From the NCBI GenBank assembly GCA_040882225.1, contig JBBEBR010000014.1, positions 569,097-633,096 on the forward strand: DNA of 64,000 nt. Direction: 5' to 3'. Positions 35,645 through 44,526 of the stretch are shown here, in pieces. The notes under the pieces are model-generated. The model was not told where the DNA came from. It worked only from the letters and a program-made list of their open reading frames with translations, and did no database searches. This DNA comes from Gracilimonas sp040882225. GTDB taxonomy: Bacteria > Bacteroidota > Rhodothermia > Balneolales > Balneolaceae. Each line of letters starts with the position of its first letter. Positions within the stretch are counted from its first letter, which is position 1. A program made the translations under genes and the position numbers.

Positions 35645-38053
35645 TTAAAAGGAGTGACCGATACCAAAGCTGAAATATAACTGCTTATTATCGAACCAAC
35701 CAACATCAAGGTCGTGCACGCGATAAGCAAAATCAAATCGGACGATTACATATTCCCAATCTAAACGCAGCCCTAAACCACTTGAGACGGCAATTTGCTT
35801 ATAAAAATTATCAAACTTGAAACGGCCTTCTTCCAGCCTGTCTTGATTATTTTGATCGCGAAAATCGTTCTTGGGTCCGTACCAGATATTACCGGCATCC
35901 ACAAACCACGCCGCATGCCAGTTTGCGCTCAAGAAATCCCGAATAAAGATTTGACGAGTTTCGGTGAAAGCAGCAAGTTTAATTTCTCCACCGGGAATGT
36001 TAACATTGTCGGTAGAAATACTTCCCGGGCCTAACTGAAATGGCCCCCAACCACGGATATCGTTACTTCCTCCTGCAAAAAACCTACGGTTCAAGGGAAT
36101 GGATGTGCTTCCCCCGTATGGTTGCGCAAATCCACCATAAAGCCGCCAGGCAAAAACAGCGGTATTCGAAATGGGGATATATTTTCTGTAATCTGCGGAC
36201 AGCTTGAAGAATCTGCTATAGCTTAAATTGTTATCACTAAGTTTGAACAATGCGGGAAGTTCGCCTTCCAGTGTGTCTGGGGTAATCACGTATTTATCTA
36301 ATAAGTAAGGCACATTCCCACCAATGGAGAAAGAATACTCACTGTAATAACCGCGATTCCTTTTAATGAAATCAGTGTTTTGGCTGCGGAAAGTATAACG
36401 GATAATAGAAGAAACCTGGGGATTAAAATCCTCAAAAATACGCTGCAACTCAAAGGAGTCGATAATAGTACCATCGCTCAAGGTGTCGGAGCCGAACTCA
36501 TTGCGAAGGTTATCTTCGTAGGCATCTGATGGGTTTGTATCCACAATATCGAGCTCAATCAAATCCAAAAAGCTGGAGAAAACAGGTGTATGATTTACCT
36601 CATAACGCATGTTGAAACCCACATCAGAATTAATATCAAAAAGCAACTGATCTGAGCGGCTGTAGGAGAGGAGGTATCTGGTAATACCGCTGGTGAATCC
36701 CGGCTGGTTATCTAAAAAGGCAAAAGGGAAATTTAAGCGGGGAACGGAGTAATCCGCACGTAATTCATAACTTCTGAAAACAGAAGACTGTGTAGCCGTT
36801 GTATCAATTTCTTCGAGTACGGAAGGGCTCACAAATTCAAAACTGGCATTGGCGCCAATAGTGAGATTTTCAGCTTTCCCAAATACATTGTTGTTGGTGT
36901 AATCCAAACCTAATCCTGTTCCAAACCCGTATCTTTTCATCCCGAATACTTCGGTAGAAATGCTGTGTTTTGTGAGCGTCTGAAGATCGAAGTACACGGG
37001 AATTTCATCTTTACTAAAATCTGCTTGTGCCTGATTTTCATTTTGCCCGAAGCGTTGAATATATAGCATACCCAGGTTTTGATACTCGTTCACCGTTTCT
37101 AAATACAGGGAGTGGTTATAAATTTCTCCCGGCTTGAAAAGTATCTGGTCGGATAAGAGGCTGAATTTCGATTGCGTGCCGGGCTCTTTTTGCAGATATA
37201 CAGCATTAGTTGAATCAACAGTAGTAGGCGGGCCGGTAAGCGTATTTTGGTCCGTATAATTCACCGGTGGTTCTGAATCGGCGAGTCGAATGTGCGCATC
37301 TCCAAACCGATAAATTTTGCCTGCATTAATTCGATACTGCACATCAAGGTGATATCGATTCTGTTCATTTACTTTAACCAGTGCAATTACGGAGTCGCGC
37401 TGTAGAGATGCATAGCCATTATTCTTTAAATAGGTGATAATACGCTGCTGCTCGGCGCTCAATGCCTGAGAATTATACTGCCGGTTTACCATGAAGGTTG
37501 TGTCGTTGATTTGTTCCCGTGTGAGAGGACTTCCCCGTAAAAAATTCCCTTTTTGATTCGGCTCATCAAAATCCGGCATTCCAGAATAGGAGAGGGTTTG
37601 GATTGATGAAGGCTGGCCTTCATCAATGATAAAGGAAATCTCAATCCTGTTGGTTCGATATTCTGTAATGGTGGTATCTACGGTTATTTCCAGGTAACCA
37701 AGCGACTCATAGTACAGCTCGATTCTCTCCATATCGTTTGCAACCGTTTGTCTGTTCAGGTAAACGGGATCTTCGCCAAATCGGCCACCGGAACTTCTCC
37801 ATATAAAATACCAGGGAGTGAAACCGGTAATACCCAGAAATTCGCGGTTAGTGCGGGTACGTATCAGTGTTTCCAGTGAGCGGTCTTTGATTTCATCATT
37901 CCCCGAAAAACGAATTCTGCGAACAACATCTTCAGTATCTTCCTGCACTTGAGCTACCTGTGCATTTAAATCGGGAGCATAAAATATTGCCAGCCATGCG
38001 ACCACGCATAGTAAACTTGAGTTCCTCAAAAAAAGAGATGTTTTTATAAGCAA
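35645..38053 (-). CDS. Omp85 (BamA/TamA) family outer-membrane protein
   Basis: The 802-residue protein has an N-terminal signal (SSLLCVVAWLAIFYAPDLNA). POTRA-like domains cover about residues 35-330 (VRRIRFSGNDEIKDRSLETL, YYESLGYLEITVDTTITEY, YLKNNGYASLQRDSVIAL), followed by a C-terminal 16-strand barrel. The L6 motif is present as SNDIRGWGPFQLGPG, and the last strand ends in Phe (YFSFGIGHSF). Proteins of this type fold or translocate outer-membrane proteins. Whether it is BamA or TamA cannot be decided here. The start is a TTG at 38051-38053; no in-frame ATG is near. Confidence 0.9.
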   Translation of the reverse strand: MLIKTSLFLRNSSLLCVVAWLAIFYAPDLNAQVAQVQEDTEDVVRRIRFSGNDEIKDRSLETLIRTRTNREFLGITGFTPWYFIWRSSGGRFGEDPVYLNRQTVANDMERIELYYESLGYLEITVDTTITEYRTNRIEISFIIDEGQPSSIQTLSYSGMPDFDEPNQKGNFLRGSPLTREQINDTTFMVNRQYNSQALSAEQQRIITYLKNNGYASLQRDSVIALVKVNEQNRYHLDVQYRINAGKIYRFGDAHIRLADSEPPVNYTDQNTLTGPPTTVDSTNAVYLQKEPGTQSKFSLLSDQILFKPGEIYNHSLYLETVNEYQNLGMLYIQRFGQNENQAQADFSKDEIPVYFDLQTLTKHSISTEVFGMKRYGFGTGLGLDYTNNNVFGKAENLTIGANASFEFVSPSVLEEIDTTATQSSVFRSYELRADYSVPRLNFPFAFLDNQPGFTSGITRYLLSYSRSDQLLFDINSDVGFNMRYEVNHTPVFSSFLDLIELDIVDTNPSDAYEDNLRNEFGSDTLSDGTIIDSFELQRIFEDFNPQVSSIIRYTFRSQNTDFIKRNRGYYSEYSFSIGGNVPYLLDKYVITPDTLEGELPALFKLSDNNLSYSRFFKLSADYRKYIPISNTAVFAWRLYGGFAQPYGGSTSIPLNRRFFAGGSNDIRGWGPFQLGPGSISTDNVNIPGGEIKLAAFTETRQIFIRDFLSANWHAAWFVDAGNIWYGPKNDFRDQNNQDRLEEGRFKFDNFYKQIAVSSGLGLRLDWEYVIVRFDFAYRVHDLDVGWFDNKQLYFSFGIGHSF

Positions 38054-38070
38054 GATAATGAAGGGAGTGC

Positions 38071-38090
38071 GGCTGAACTTGCATTCAGCC
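38071..38090 (-). terminator. Short hairpin between the DUF2795 and Omp85 genes
   Basis: GGCTGAA (38071-38077) pairs with TTCAGCC (38084-38090) around a 6-base loop. It lies 23 bases past the DUF2795 stop on the minus strand. No T-run follows, so it could be an attenuator or a weak terminator. Confidence 0.4.
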
Positions 38091-38113
38091 TAAATCCGCC
38101 TAAAGATTAGTAA

Positions 38114-38368
38114 TTAAACATCATCATAGTCAAAGCCTTCGTCTTCTTCGTTATGGAAAAAATCTTCCTTACGAATATAATCAGGCCAAATATCTTCAAT
38201 ACCCTCGTAAATTGGTTCTTCCCCTTGTTCTATTTCTTCAAGTTCTTCAAGATTTACGATTACCTGATTAGGCAAGCCATTGCGCTCGGCCCATTCAATG
38301 AGCTCTTCGCGGCTTGCAGGGAACGGTGCATCGTCTAAAGCAGCGGCTAATTCGACAGTCCAAATCAT
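38114..38368 (-). CDS. DUF2795 family small acidic protein
   Basis: The 84-residue protein begins MIWTVELAAALDDAPFPASR then EELIEWAERNGLPNQVIVNL and has the conserved IEDIWPDYIRKEDFF near residues 57-71. These are the hallmarks of DUF2795, a helical family of unknown function. The tail is strongly acidic (HNEEDEGFDYDDV). It is divergent from tatA, with 151 bp between starts, and lies upstream of the Omp85 gene. Confidence 0.85.
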   Translation of the reverse strand: MIWTVELAAALDDAPFPASREELIEWAERNGLPNQVIVNLEELEEIEQGEEPIYEGIEDIWPDYIRKEDFFHNEEDEGFDYDDV

Positions 38369-38474
38369 AATTGATTAATTATTTTAAAATGAATGAGTGT
38401 AATAAACACTTGTAGCAACCAATAACAAGTGAATAAATAAATTTTTTGTTCCAAATTCGTGCCGAAAATATTGT

Positions 38475-38482
38475 TATCTTCG
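38475..38482 (+). promoter_or_regulatory. Possible -7-type promoter box before tatA
   Basis: TATCTTCG is a one-mismatch fit to TAnnTTTG and lies 37 bases before the tatA ATG. The nearest upstream TTTG (38445-38448) is 26 bases away, longer than the usual spacing. A Shine-Dalgarno-like AAGAGGAT precedes the ATG. Confidence 0.3.
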
Positions 38483-38519
38483 CACAAATACACCAACTAA
38501 ATCCTAAGAGGATTATTTT

Positions 38520-38738
38520 ATGTTTAACAGCTTAGGCGCACCCGAAATTCTAATTATTGCAATTGTTGTTTTGGTTCTTTTTGGAGCTAAAAGAATTCCT
38601 GAGTTAGCTCGTGGACTTGGGCAGGGAATACAGGAATTCAGGAAGGCTTCAAAAGATATTAAAAAGGAAATTGATGAAAGCAGACGAGATATAGAAGACT
38701 CTGCCAATCACGAAGAAACTACCTCTAAAAGAAGTTAA
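38520..38738 (+). CDS. tatA: Sec-independent translocase subunit TatA
   Basis: The 72-residue protein has the complete TatA layout. A short N-terminal helix (APEILIIAIVVLVLFGAKR) carries the family FG hinge. An amphipathic helix (IPELARGLGQGIQEFRKASK) and a charged, disordered tail follow. TatA oligomers form the pore for folded proteins with twin-arginine signals. TatB/TatC are not nearby. It heads the + strand run tatA-gatA, with 17 bases between its stop and the gatA ATG. Confidence 0.93.
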   Translation: MFNSLGAPEILIIAIVVLVLFGAKRIPELARGLGQGIQEFRKASKDIKKEIDESRRDIEDSANHEETTSKRS

Positions 38739-38755
38739 AACCTATTTTGAACGAT

Positions 38756-40276
38756 ATGACCATTTCGGAAACCAGGGAAAAGCTTTTCTCTGGCGATGCC
38801 AATTTACGTGAGATAACTGAACACTACATCAAGGAAATTGAAGCTCAAAACGGAGAGATCAATGCCTATGTTTCCACAGATTTTGAAGCGGCTTTAAATC
38901 GCGCCGACGAAATCCAGAAAAAGGTCGAGAAAGGAACCGCAGGTAAAATGGCGGGATTAGTTTTGGGCGTGAAAGACCTGATTTGTGAGCGTGGAAAGAA
39001 GACGACCTGTGCGTCAAAAATGCTCGAGAACTTTGAAAGTCTGTATGATGCCACAGCAATCGAGCGCCTCAAAAAAGAAGACGCTATTCTAATTGGCCGC
39101 ACCAACATGGATGAATTCGCTATGGGTTCGTCTAATGAGTTTACCAATTTTGGGCCGGTCAGGAATCCTCACGATAAGACAAAAGTTCCAGGAGGATCTT
39201 CGGGTGGAAGTGCAGCTGCGGTTGCTTCAGGTATGGCAATGGCAACTCTTGGCTCTGATACCGGAGGCTCAGTTCGTCAGCCCGCTTCTTATTGCGGCGT
39301 AGTAGGGTTAAAGCCTTCTTATGGGCGTGTATCGCGGCACGGCTTAGTAGCTTTCGCATCCTCTTTTGACTGCATCGGGCCATTGGCTCATTCAGTGGAA
39401 GATGTTGCCCGTATTTTAGAAGTGATTGCCGGTTTTGATGAAAACGATAATACTTCCTCGCAAATTGAACCTGATGATTATGTATCAGCGGTTCAAAATC
39501 CTGAAAAGAAAATAAAAATTGGCGTTCCTTCAGAGTTTTTTGGCGAAGGGCTCGATGATGAAATAAAACAGGGCGTAGAAAATATAATCTCCAAACTTGA
39601 AGCTCAGGGTGCCGAGTTGGTGCCCATTCATCTTAACCACACGAAGTACGCAATCGCTACTTACTACATAATTGCTACTGCGGAAGCATCCAGTAATTTG
39701 GCGAGATACGATGGAATCCGTTATGGACATCGAGCCAATAAAGAGGAAGTAATCGAGGAGTTAAAGCTTCAGGAAATTGCTCTAAGTGATAAAATATCTT
39801 CCGCATCAAATGAAGATAAGAGCCTGCTGCAAAAAGAGTTATCGACATTAGATACTCCGCTTGTCCGGTTGTACAAAAAATCCCGGACGGAAGGTTTTGG
39901 GCCTGAAGTTAAACGCCGGATTATGTTAGGGACTTATGTGCTTAGCTCCGGCTATTACGACGCCTATTTTGCAAAAGCGCAAAAAGTACGACGGCTCATT
40001 CAAAATGATGTTAAGGAAGCCTTTCAAAAAGTAGATGTAATTGTAAGCCCAACCGCACCTACAACTGCTTTTGATATTGGTTCCGAACTGGATGATCCTC
40101 TTACAATGTATTTGAACGATATATATACCATCACCGCAAACCTTGCCGGCGTATGCGGAATTAGCGTTCCGGCAGGAACTCACAGCAATGGCTTGCCTTT
40201 TGGAATTCAGTTTATGGCAGATAGTTTTAAGGAAAAAAACGTACTGAATGCCGCCCGGCTGGTTGAACTTCTTTAG
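38756..40276 (+). CDS. gatA: Asp-tRNA(Asn)/Glu-tRNA(Gln) amidotransferase subunit A
   Basis: GatA releases ammonia from glutamine for amidation of mischarged Glu-tRNA(Gln) or Asp-tRNA(Asn). The 506-residue protein carries the amidase-signature triad: Lys in LVLGVKDLI, cis-Ser in PGGSSGGSAAAVASG and nucleophile Ser in GSDTGGSVRQPAS. GLKPSYGRVSRHGLVAFASS and SPTAPTTAF are also family signatures. I start at the ATG at 38756; a TTG three codons earlier is in frame. The neighbour tatA is close enough for co-transcription. gatB and gatC are not in the window. Confidence 0.95.
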   Translation: MTISETREKLFSGDANLREITEHYIKEIEAQNGEINAYVSTDFEAALNRADEIQKKVEKGTAGKMAGLVLGVKDLICERGKKTTCASKMLENFESLYDATAIERLKKEDAILIGRTNMDEFAMGSSNEFTNFGPVRNPHDKTKVPGGSSGGSAAAVASGMAMATLGSDTGGSVRQPASYCGVVGLKPSYGRVSRHGLVAFASSFDCIGPLAHSVEDVARILEVIAGFDENDNTSSQIEPDDYVSAVQNPEKKIKIGVPSEFFGEGLDDEIKQGVENIISKLEAQGAELVPIHLNHTKYAIATYYIIATAEASSNLARYDGIRYGHRANKEEVIEELKLQEIALSDKISSASNEDKSLLQKELSTLDTPLVRLYKKSRTEGFGPEVKRRIMLGTYVLSSGYYDAYFAKAQKVRRLIQNDVKEAFQKVDVIVSPTAPTTAFDIGSELDDPLTMYLNDIYTITANLAGVCGISVPAGTHSNGLPFGIQFMADSFKEKNVLNAARLVELL

Positions 40277-40322
40277 GAGATTTTGAAAAGCCGCTTTAAA
40301 TCAACCAAAACAAGGTATAGAA

Positions 40323-41087
40323 ATGAATCGCATTGAAGGGAAAACCGTCTGCATTACAGGAGCTACCTCTGGAATTGGTAAAAAGTCTGCTGAACTTTTC
40401 GCGGAACAAGGAGCTAATCTCATTATCACCGGCAGAAGGGAAGAACGGCTTTCTCAGCTTTCCAGTGACTTGAAGTTAAGATTTGGAATCAAAGTTACTA
40501 CCGCTGCTTTTGATGTTTCTGATTTGGACGCTTGCAAAACTTTCGTGGCTTCAATACCTGATCCCGTTGATGTTTTGATCAATAATGCGGGTTTAGCCAA
40601 AGGAACCGAGGCTGTTTATGAAGCTGATATCGACGATTGGGAAGCTATGATTGATACCAACGTAAAAGGCCTTCTGTATCTTACGAGATTAATTTCACCC
40701 CAAATGAAAAACCGGAATTCGGGACACATCATCAACATTGGATCGATTGCCGGCCACGAAGCTTATTCCGGTGGTGTTGGATATTGCGCTTCTAAATACG
40801 CGGTAAAGGCGATTACAGAAGCCACAAAAAAAGATCTTACCGGCACTAAAGTGAGAGTAAGCATGGTTTCTCCGGGATTGGTAGAAACGGAATTCAGCGA
40901 AGTCAGATTCAAGGGCGACAAAAACAAAGCTGACAATGTGTACAAAGGGTTAGAGCCGCTTGTAGCGCAGGATATTGCCGAAATAATCCTGTTTATTGCC
41001 AACCGGCCTCCTCATGTGAACATCATGGATACGTTGGTTTATCCGGTGTATCAATCATCAGCAACTCAGGTGCACCGCGATGAATAA
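40323..41087 (+). CDS. Short-chain dehydrogenase/reductase, YdfG-like
   Basis: The 254-residue protein is a classical SDR. The cofactor motif TGATSGIGKKSAELFAE with the following RRE (TGRREERL) suggests NADP(H) preference. NNAG in DVLINNAGLAKG, the catalytic Ser in INIGSIAGHEAYSG and Y-x3-K in YCASKYAVKAI complete the active site. The C-terminus (NRPPHVNIMDTLVYPVYQSS) matches YdfG-type 3-hydroxy-acid / L-allo-threonine dehydrogenases. Its last 8 bases overlap the start of the M28 peptidase gene, showing coupling. Confidence 0.92.
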   Translation: MNRIEGKTVCITGATSGIGKKSAELFAEQGANLIITGRREERLSQLSSDLKLRFGIKVTTAAFDVSDLDACKTFVASIPDPVDVLINNAGLAKGTEAVYEADIDDWEAMIDTNVKGLLYLTRLISPQMKNRNSGHIINIGSIAGHEAYSGGVGYCASKYAVKAITEATKKDLTGTKVRVSMVSPGLVETEFSEVRFKGDKNKADNVYKGLEPLVAQDIAEIILFIANRPPHVNIMDTLVYPVYQSSATQVHRDE

Positions 41088-42036
41088 AACTATTGGAGTT
41101 ATCATTTTGCTGCTGCTTAGTGGCTGCTCCGGCGGTGATAACGATTATTTCAAAGATAAAGGTAGAGAAGTACCCAAATTTTTCGCTGATTCAGCCTTTT
41201 CATTTATCCAGCAACAAGTTCAATTAGGGCCACGGGTTCCTAATTCTGATGCGCATTCCGCCGCAAAATCTATGTTTGAAGCGAAATTGAAATCATATGC
41301 TGGAAACAATAATGTGTTTGTTCAAAATTTCAGCCATGATGGCTACGATGAAACCCTGGAATTGGGGAATGTAATCGCCGCTTTTAATACCTCTTCAACC
41401 AAACGAGTTATGTTGTGTGCGCACTGGGATACACGTCCGCGAGCGGATATGGATCTTTTGCAGCCGGAAGTTCCAATTTCCGGGGCAGATGACGGAGCAA
41501 GTGGTGTTGCTGTTTTGCTCGAACTGGCAAGAATTTTCAGTGAGAATAATCCGCCGGTTGGGGTAGATATCGTTTTATTTGATGGCGAAGATTATGGCAC
41601 TTCCGGTGATTTAAGCAGGTATTTTTTAGGATCAAGATATTGGTCGAAAAATCCACCGGTTCCGGGGTATCGCCCGGATTTTGCTATTCTGCTTGATATG
41701 GTTGGAGCTGAAGGAGCTCAGTTTCCTAAAGAATCGTTCTCGATTTCTTTTGCACCTCATATTGTTGATGGAGTTTGGGATGTCGCGGATGATATTGGTT
41801 ATGAAGATCTGTTTTTGAATGAAAGAGGCGCCGCCGTTAACGACGATCATGTAATTGTGAATCAGGAAACCCGCATTCCCATCATCAATATCATAAATCA
41901 TGGGAAAAGGGAAAACGGACAGGCTGAATTTGCTCCGCATTGGCATACTCAAAATGACAATATTGACATTATCAGCAAAGAAACGATACAAGCCGTGGGC
42001 AACGTTTTGGTGGAAATAATCTACAACAGGCTTTAA
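41080..42036 (+). CDS. M28 peptidase / glutaminyl-peptide cyclotransferase-like lipoprotein
   Basis: The 318-residue product has a lipoprotein signal (LLLLSGCSGGD). The M28 fold carries the dizinc ligands: His in VMLCAHWDTRP, Asp in SGADDGASGVAVLLELAR and the acidic pair in VLFDGEDYGTSGD. A later Asp in AILLDMVGAEGA and a His in FAPHWHTQND complete the set. The sequence around DNIDIISKETIQAVG is typical of the glutaminyl cyclase/aminopeptidase branch of M28. It would act in the envelope, either as an aminopeptidase or as a pyroglutamate-forming cyclase. Its stop codon touches the prmA ATG directly (TAAATG). Confidence 0.88.
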   Translation: MNKTIGVIILLLLSGCSGGDNDYFKDKGREVPKFFADSAFSFIQQQVQLGPRVPNSDAHSAAKSMFEAKLKSYAGNNNVFVQNFSHDGYDETLELGNVIAAFNTSSTKRVMLCAHWDTRPRADMDLLQPEVPISGADDGASGVAVLLELARIFSENNPPVGVDIVLFDGEDYGTSGDLSRYFLGSRYWSKNPPVPGYRPDFAILLDMVGAEGAQFPKESFSISFAPHIVDGVWDVADDIGYEDLFLNERGAAVNDDHVIVNQETRIPIINIINHGKRENGQAEFAPHWHTQNDNIDIISKETIQAVGNVLVEIIYNRL

Positions 42037-42873
42037 ATGAATTACATCCAACTTACTTTATCTTTGAAAGACGATCTTCATGAGCTTTTGATTGCAGAAT
42101 TGCACGATATGGATTTCGAAGGGTTTGAGCAGGAAGATGATGTCTTGATTGCGACCATTCCCGCACATCGTTTCGATGATTTTAAGCGGGAAGAAATTGA
42201 AAAAAGAATGGCTGCTTTTGGCGGTTCATCTTCCGTAATGGAAGAGAAAATAATTGCTCCGCAGAACTGGAATGAAAAGTGGGAGCGAACCATTCAGCCG
42301 CAGGTAATCGGAAAGTTTTATGTGCATCCTACCTGGTCTACACTTAAAAATGAGGATACCAGCAAGATTGAGCTTTTAATTGATCCTAAGATGGCATTTG
42401 GGACAGGCTATCACGCCACAACGAGACTGATTTTGGAATGGTTACCTGAGGTTATACAAGCAGGTGATAAAGTGCTTGATGCCGGAACAGGAACAGGGAT
42501 TCTGGCAATTGGCGCTTTGAAATTAGGTGCAGAATCAGCCTTCGGATTTGATATTGATGAGTGGAGCGAGACCAATGCCTACGAAAATATGTTACTGAAT
42601 GAAGTGCAAAATTTTGAAGTAAAATTGGGTTCGGTTGAAGTCATTCCGCCAGAAGAGAAATACGATATTATTCTTGCCAATATTAATCGGAATGCTCTTA
42701 TCGAATTAATTCCAAAACTTATCAAGTTCCTCACTAAAAATGGCCGGTTATTGTTGTCTGGATTATTGGAAGAGGATACGGAAACCATTTTAAAACTGCC
42801 ATCACTCGAAGATTTTGAACATATGGAAACCAGGCAGCAGCAAGAATGGATAGGCATGTTTTTTCAGGCATGA
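42037..42873 (+). CDS. prmA: Ribosomal protein L11 methyltransferase
   Basis: PrmA trimethylates lysines and the N-terminus of ribosomal protein L11. The 278-residue protein has the N-terminal substrate domain (QLTLSLKDDLHELLIAELHD), the linker NWNEKWERTIQPQVIGKFYV and the SAM-binding domain with FGTGYHATTRLILEWL, VLDAGTGTGILAIGALKLGA and the NxNR catalytic-loop motif YDIILANINRNAL. All are family hallmarks. The start codon adjoins the previous stop and its TGA overlaps the next ATG, so it is in the middle of a tightly coupled operon. Confidence 0.95.
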   Translation: MNYIQLTLSLKDDLHELLIAELHDMDFEGFEQEDDVLIATIPAHRFDDFKREEIEKRMAAFGGSSSVMEEKIIAPQNWNEKWERTIQPQVIGKFYVHPTWSTLKNEDTSKIELLIDPKMAFGTGYHATTRLILEWLPEVIQAGDKVLDAGTGTGILAIGALKLGAESAFGFDIDEWSETNAYENMLLNEVQNFEVKLGSVEVIPPEEKYDIILANINRNALIELIPKLIKFLTKNGRLLLSGLLEEDTETILKLPSLEDFEHMETRQQQEWIGMFFQA

Positions 42874-43781
42874 AAGCTGCAATTGACATAGGAACGAATA
42901 CGGTTTTATTGCTGATTGCCGAGGTAATTGGGGGCACCATCCATGTTCGCCATCAAGAACAGCGAATACCACGTCTTGGTAAGGGAGTTGACGCAAATGG
43001 GAGGATAAATTCAGCGGCAACAAACCGTGTAATTGAAGCTTTGAAAGAATACAAAGAGCTTCTTATGAATGATTTTCCGATTGTTGAGAGAGTTGTAGTC
43101 ACGGCTACCAGTGCGGTGAGGGATGCAAAAAACAGAGAAGCTTTTCTGAAACAGGTTAATGACGAAACTGGGTTTCAAATCAGGCTCTTATCTGGAAAAG
43201 AAGAAGCGGAATGGACTGCAGCCGGTGCTTTATCTATGCTAAAAAAGGAATACACAGCCGATGCTTTTATTCTTGATATAGGTGGGGGAAGTACGGAAGT
43301 GGCAATCATAAATAACGGTGAGCTTGAAGACGCGCACTCTTTTGATATGGGAAGCGTGAGATTTACCGAGCGTTTTCTTAAAAATGATCCACCTCATTCC
43401 AATGAAATAGAAGCGTGCAGAATGGAAATTCGTAATCTATTCGAAAGCCACTCACTAAAAATTTCTTCAAATACACATGCTGTTGGAGTTGCAGGGACCT
43501 TAATCACTCTTGCAGGCATTATTCTGAATTCGAATACTTTTGAGCCCGCCGCTATCAATAATTACGAAATTAGTTTAGAGGATTTGAAGAAGACTATTCA
43601 AATTTTCAGTACAAAAAAGCACGAAGAGTTATTGAAAATTGCTCCAAATTTGCTTCAGGGGCGGGAAGATATTTTTCTTGCTGGATTGTTGATCCTGGAA
43701 GGCTGTATGACTTTTTATGGTTTCGATCAGATGGTTGTCTCTACGGGCGGAATCAGGAATGGAGCTATTTTAAACGCATAA
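42870..43781 (+). CDS. Ppx/GppA-family exopolyphosphatase/pppGpp phosphohydrolase
   Basis: The product of about 303 residues starts at the ATG overlapping the prmA stop (ATGA at 42870-42873); eight more codons upstream are open but would intrude further. It is an ASKHA-fold protein: AAIDIGTNTVLLLIAEV (phosphate-1), RVVVTATSAVRDAKNR, LSGKEEAEWTAAGAL, FILDIGGGSTEVAI (phosphate-2) and VGVAGTLITLAGI. It lacks the C-terminal HD domain of long PPX, matching the short GppA-type proteins. It would hydrolyse polyphosphate or pppGpp; which one cannot be told. Confidence 0.88.
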   Translation: MKAAIDIGTNTVLLLIAEVIGGTIHVRHQEQRIPRLGKGVDANGRINSAATNRVIEALKEYKELLMNDFPIVERVVVTATSAVRDAKNREAFLKQVNDETGFQIRLLSGKEEAEWTAAGALSMLKKEYTADAFILDIGGGSTEVAIINNGELEDAHSFDMGSVRFTERFLKNDPPHSNEIEACRMEIRNLFESHSLKISSNTHAVGVAGTLITLAGIILNSNTFEPAAINNYEISLEDLKKTIQIFSTKKHEELLKIAPNLLQGREDIFLAGLLILEGCMTFYGFDQMVVSTGGIRNGAILNA

Positions 43782-43783
43782 AA

Positions 43784-43812
43784 ATAGCGACAACTAAAAC
43801 AGCCATCGCTAT
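43784..43812. terminator. Weak hairpin between convergent ppx and the barrel gene
   Basis: ATAGCGA (43784-43790) pairs perfectly with TCGCTAT (43806-43812) around a 15-base loop in the 47-bp gap between convergent stop codons. There is no clean T-run, so it is a possible bidirectional terminator only. Confidence 0.4.
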
Positions 43813-43828
43813 CGAGGTTATGCAAAAA

Positions 43829-44353
43829 TTAATTTCCGCCTAATGGAATTCTTAATCCTATAGCAATATTGAGTTGATCAGCATCGCCGAGCACAAATTT
43901 CAGTTCACCAAAAAGATCCGCGAAATCGAGGCCGTATTCTCCACCTATACCAACATTAAGGCCAACTTCAGAAGTGGAGGGATCCCCAGCCGTGCCGGTA
44001 TCACCACTATAACTTAATGTAGTGTAATTCAAACCACCTATGGCGTATGCCTGAAGATTTTCATCTTCATCTGAGAAAAAGATGTAATTGGCATTGGCAT
44101 TCAGTTCCCACCAAGTGAGTGTGTATTCATTTCCACCACCAAAATCGAATGTTTCTGGTAAAAATATTCCCAAATCTGCCACAGCTCTAAATTCTTCGTT
44201 TATCTGGTACACACCATCAATTCTAAAGCCAATTCTTTCTATTTCGGAGCCGTACATTAAACCGGCTCCCGCTTTAACGAACTGTGCCTGGGAAGTATTA
44301 AATGCGATGACACTAAAAAAAATTGCAAATACTGTAGTAGTTATTTTTTTCAT
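43829..44353 (-). CDS. Small outer-membrane beta-barrel protein
   Basis: The 174-residue protein has a signal peptide (MKKITTTVFAIFFSVIAFNT, cleavage after SQA). A chain of alternating-polarity strands follows: FVKAGAGLMYGSEIERIGF, RAVADLGIFLPETF, WWELNANANYIF, YAIGGLNYTTLSY, GLNVGIGGEYGLDF and LNIAIGLRIPLGG. This is an eight-strand OmpA/OmpW-like porin-family barrel. No ligand or enzymatic motif is visible. The gene is divergent from the sigma-factor gene, with 173 bp between, so it might be regulated together with it. Confidence 0.8.
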   Translation of the reverse strand: MKKITTTVFAIFFSVIAFNTSQAQFVKAGAGLMYGSEIERIGFRIDGVYQINEEFRAVADLGIFLPETFDFGGGNEYTLTWWELNANANYIFFSDEDENLQAYAIGGLNYTTLSYSGDTGTAGDPSTSEVGLNVGIGGEYGLDFADLFGELKFVLGDADQLNIAIGLRIPLGGN

Positions 44354-44497
44354 TTTCTCTTGCTTAAATTTTTTGTTGGGGTTTACGTTTTAACATTTAG
44401 TTTAATTTTAGCATTCACATAAATGTTTTTTTTGTAGAAACGAAATATGGTTCCGATAAAGCTCAAAAAAATACATTTTCATTTCCCTCAGGCTTTG

Positions 44498-44506
44498 TAT
44501 TTTAGG
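44498..44506 (+). promoter_or_regulatory. Possible -7-type promoter box before the sigma-factor gene
   Basis: TATTTTAGG, preceded by TTTG, lies 20 bases before the ATG at 44527. It is similar to the box at 3014 but no -33 element at the usual spacing is convincing. Confidence 0.25.
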
Positions 44507-44526
44507 GCTCGATTTTAAATGAGCTA

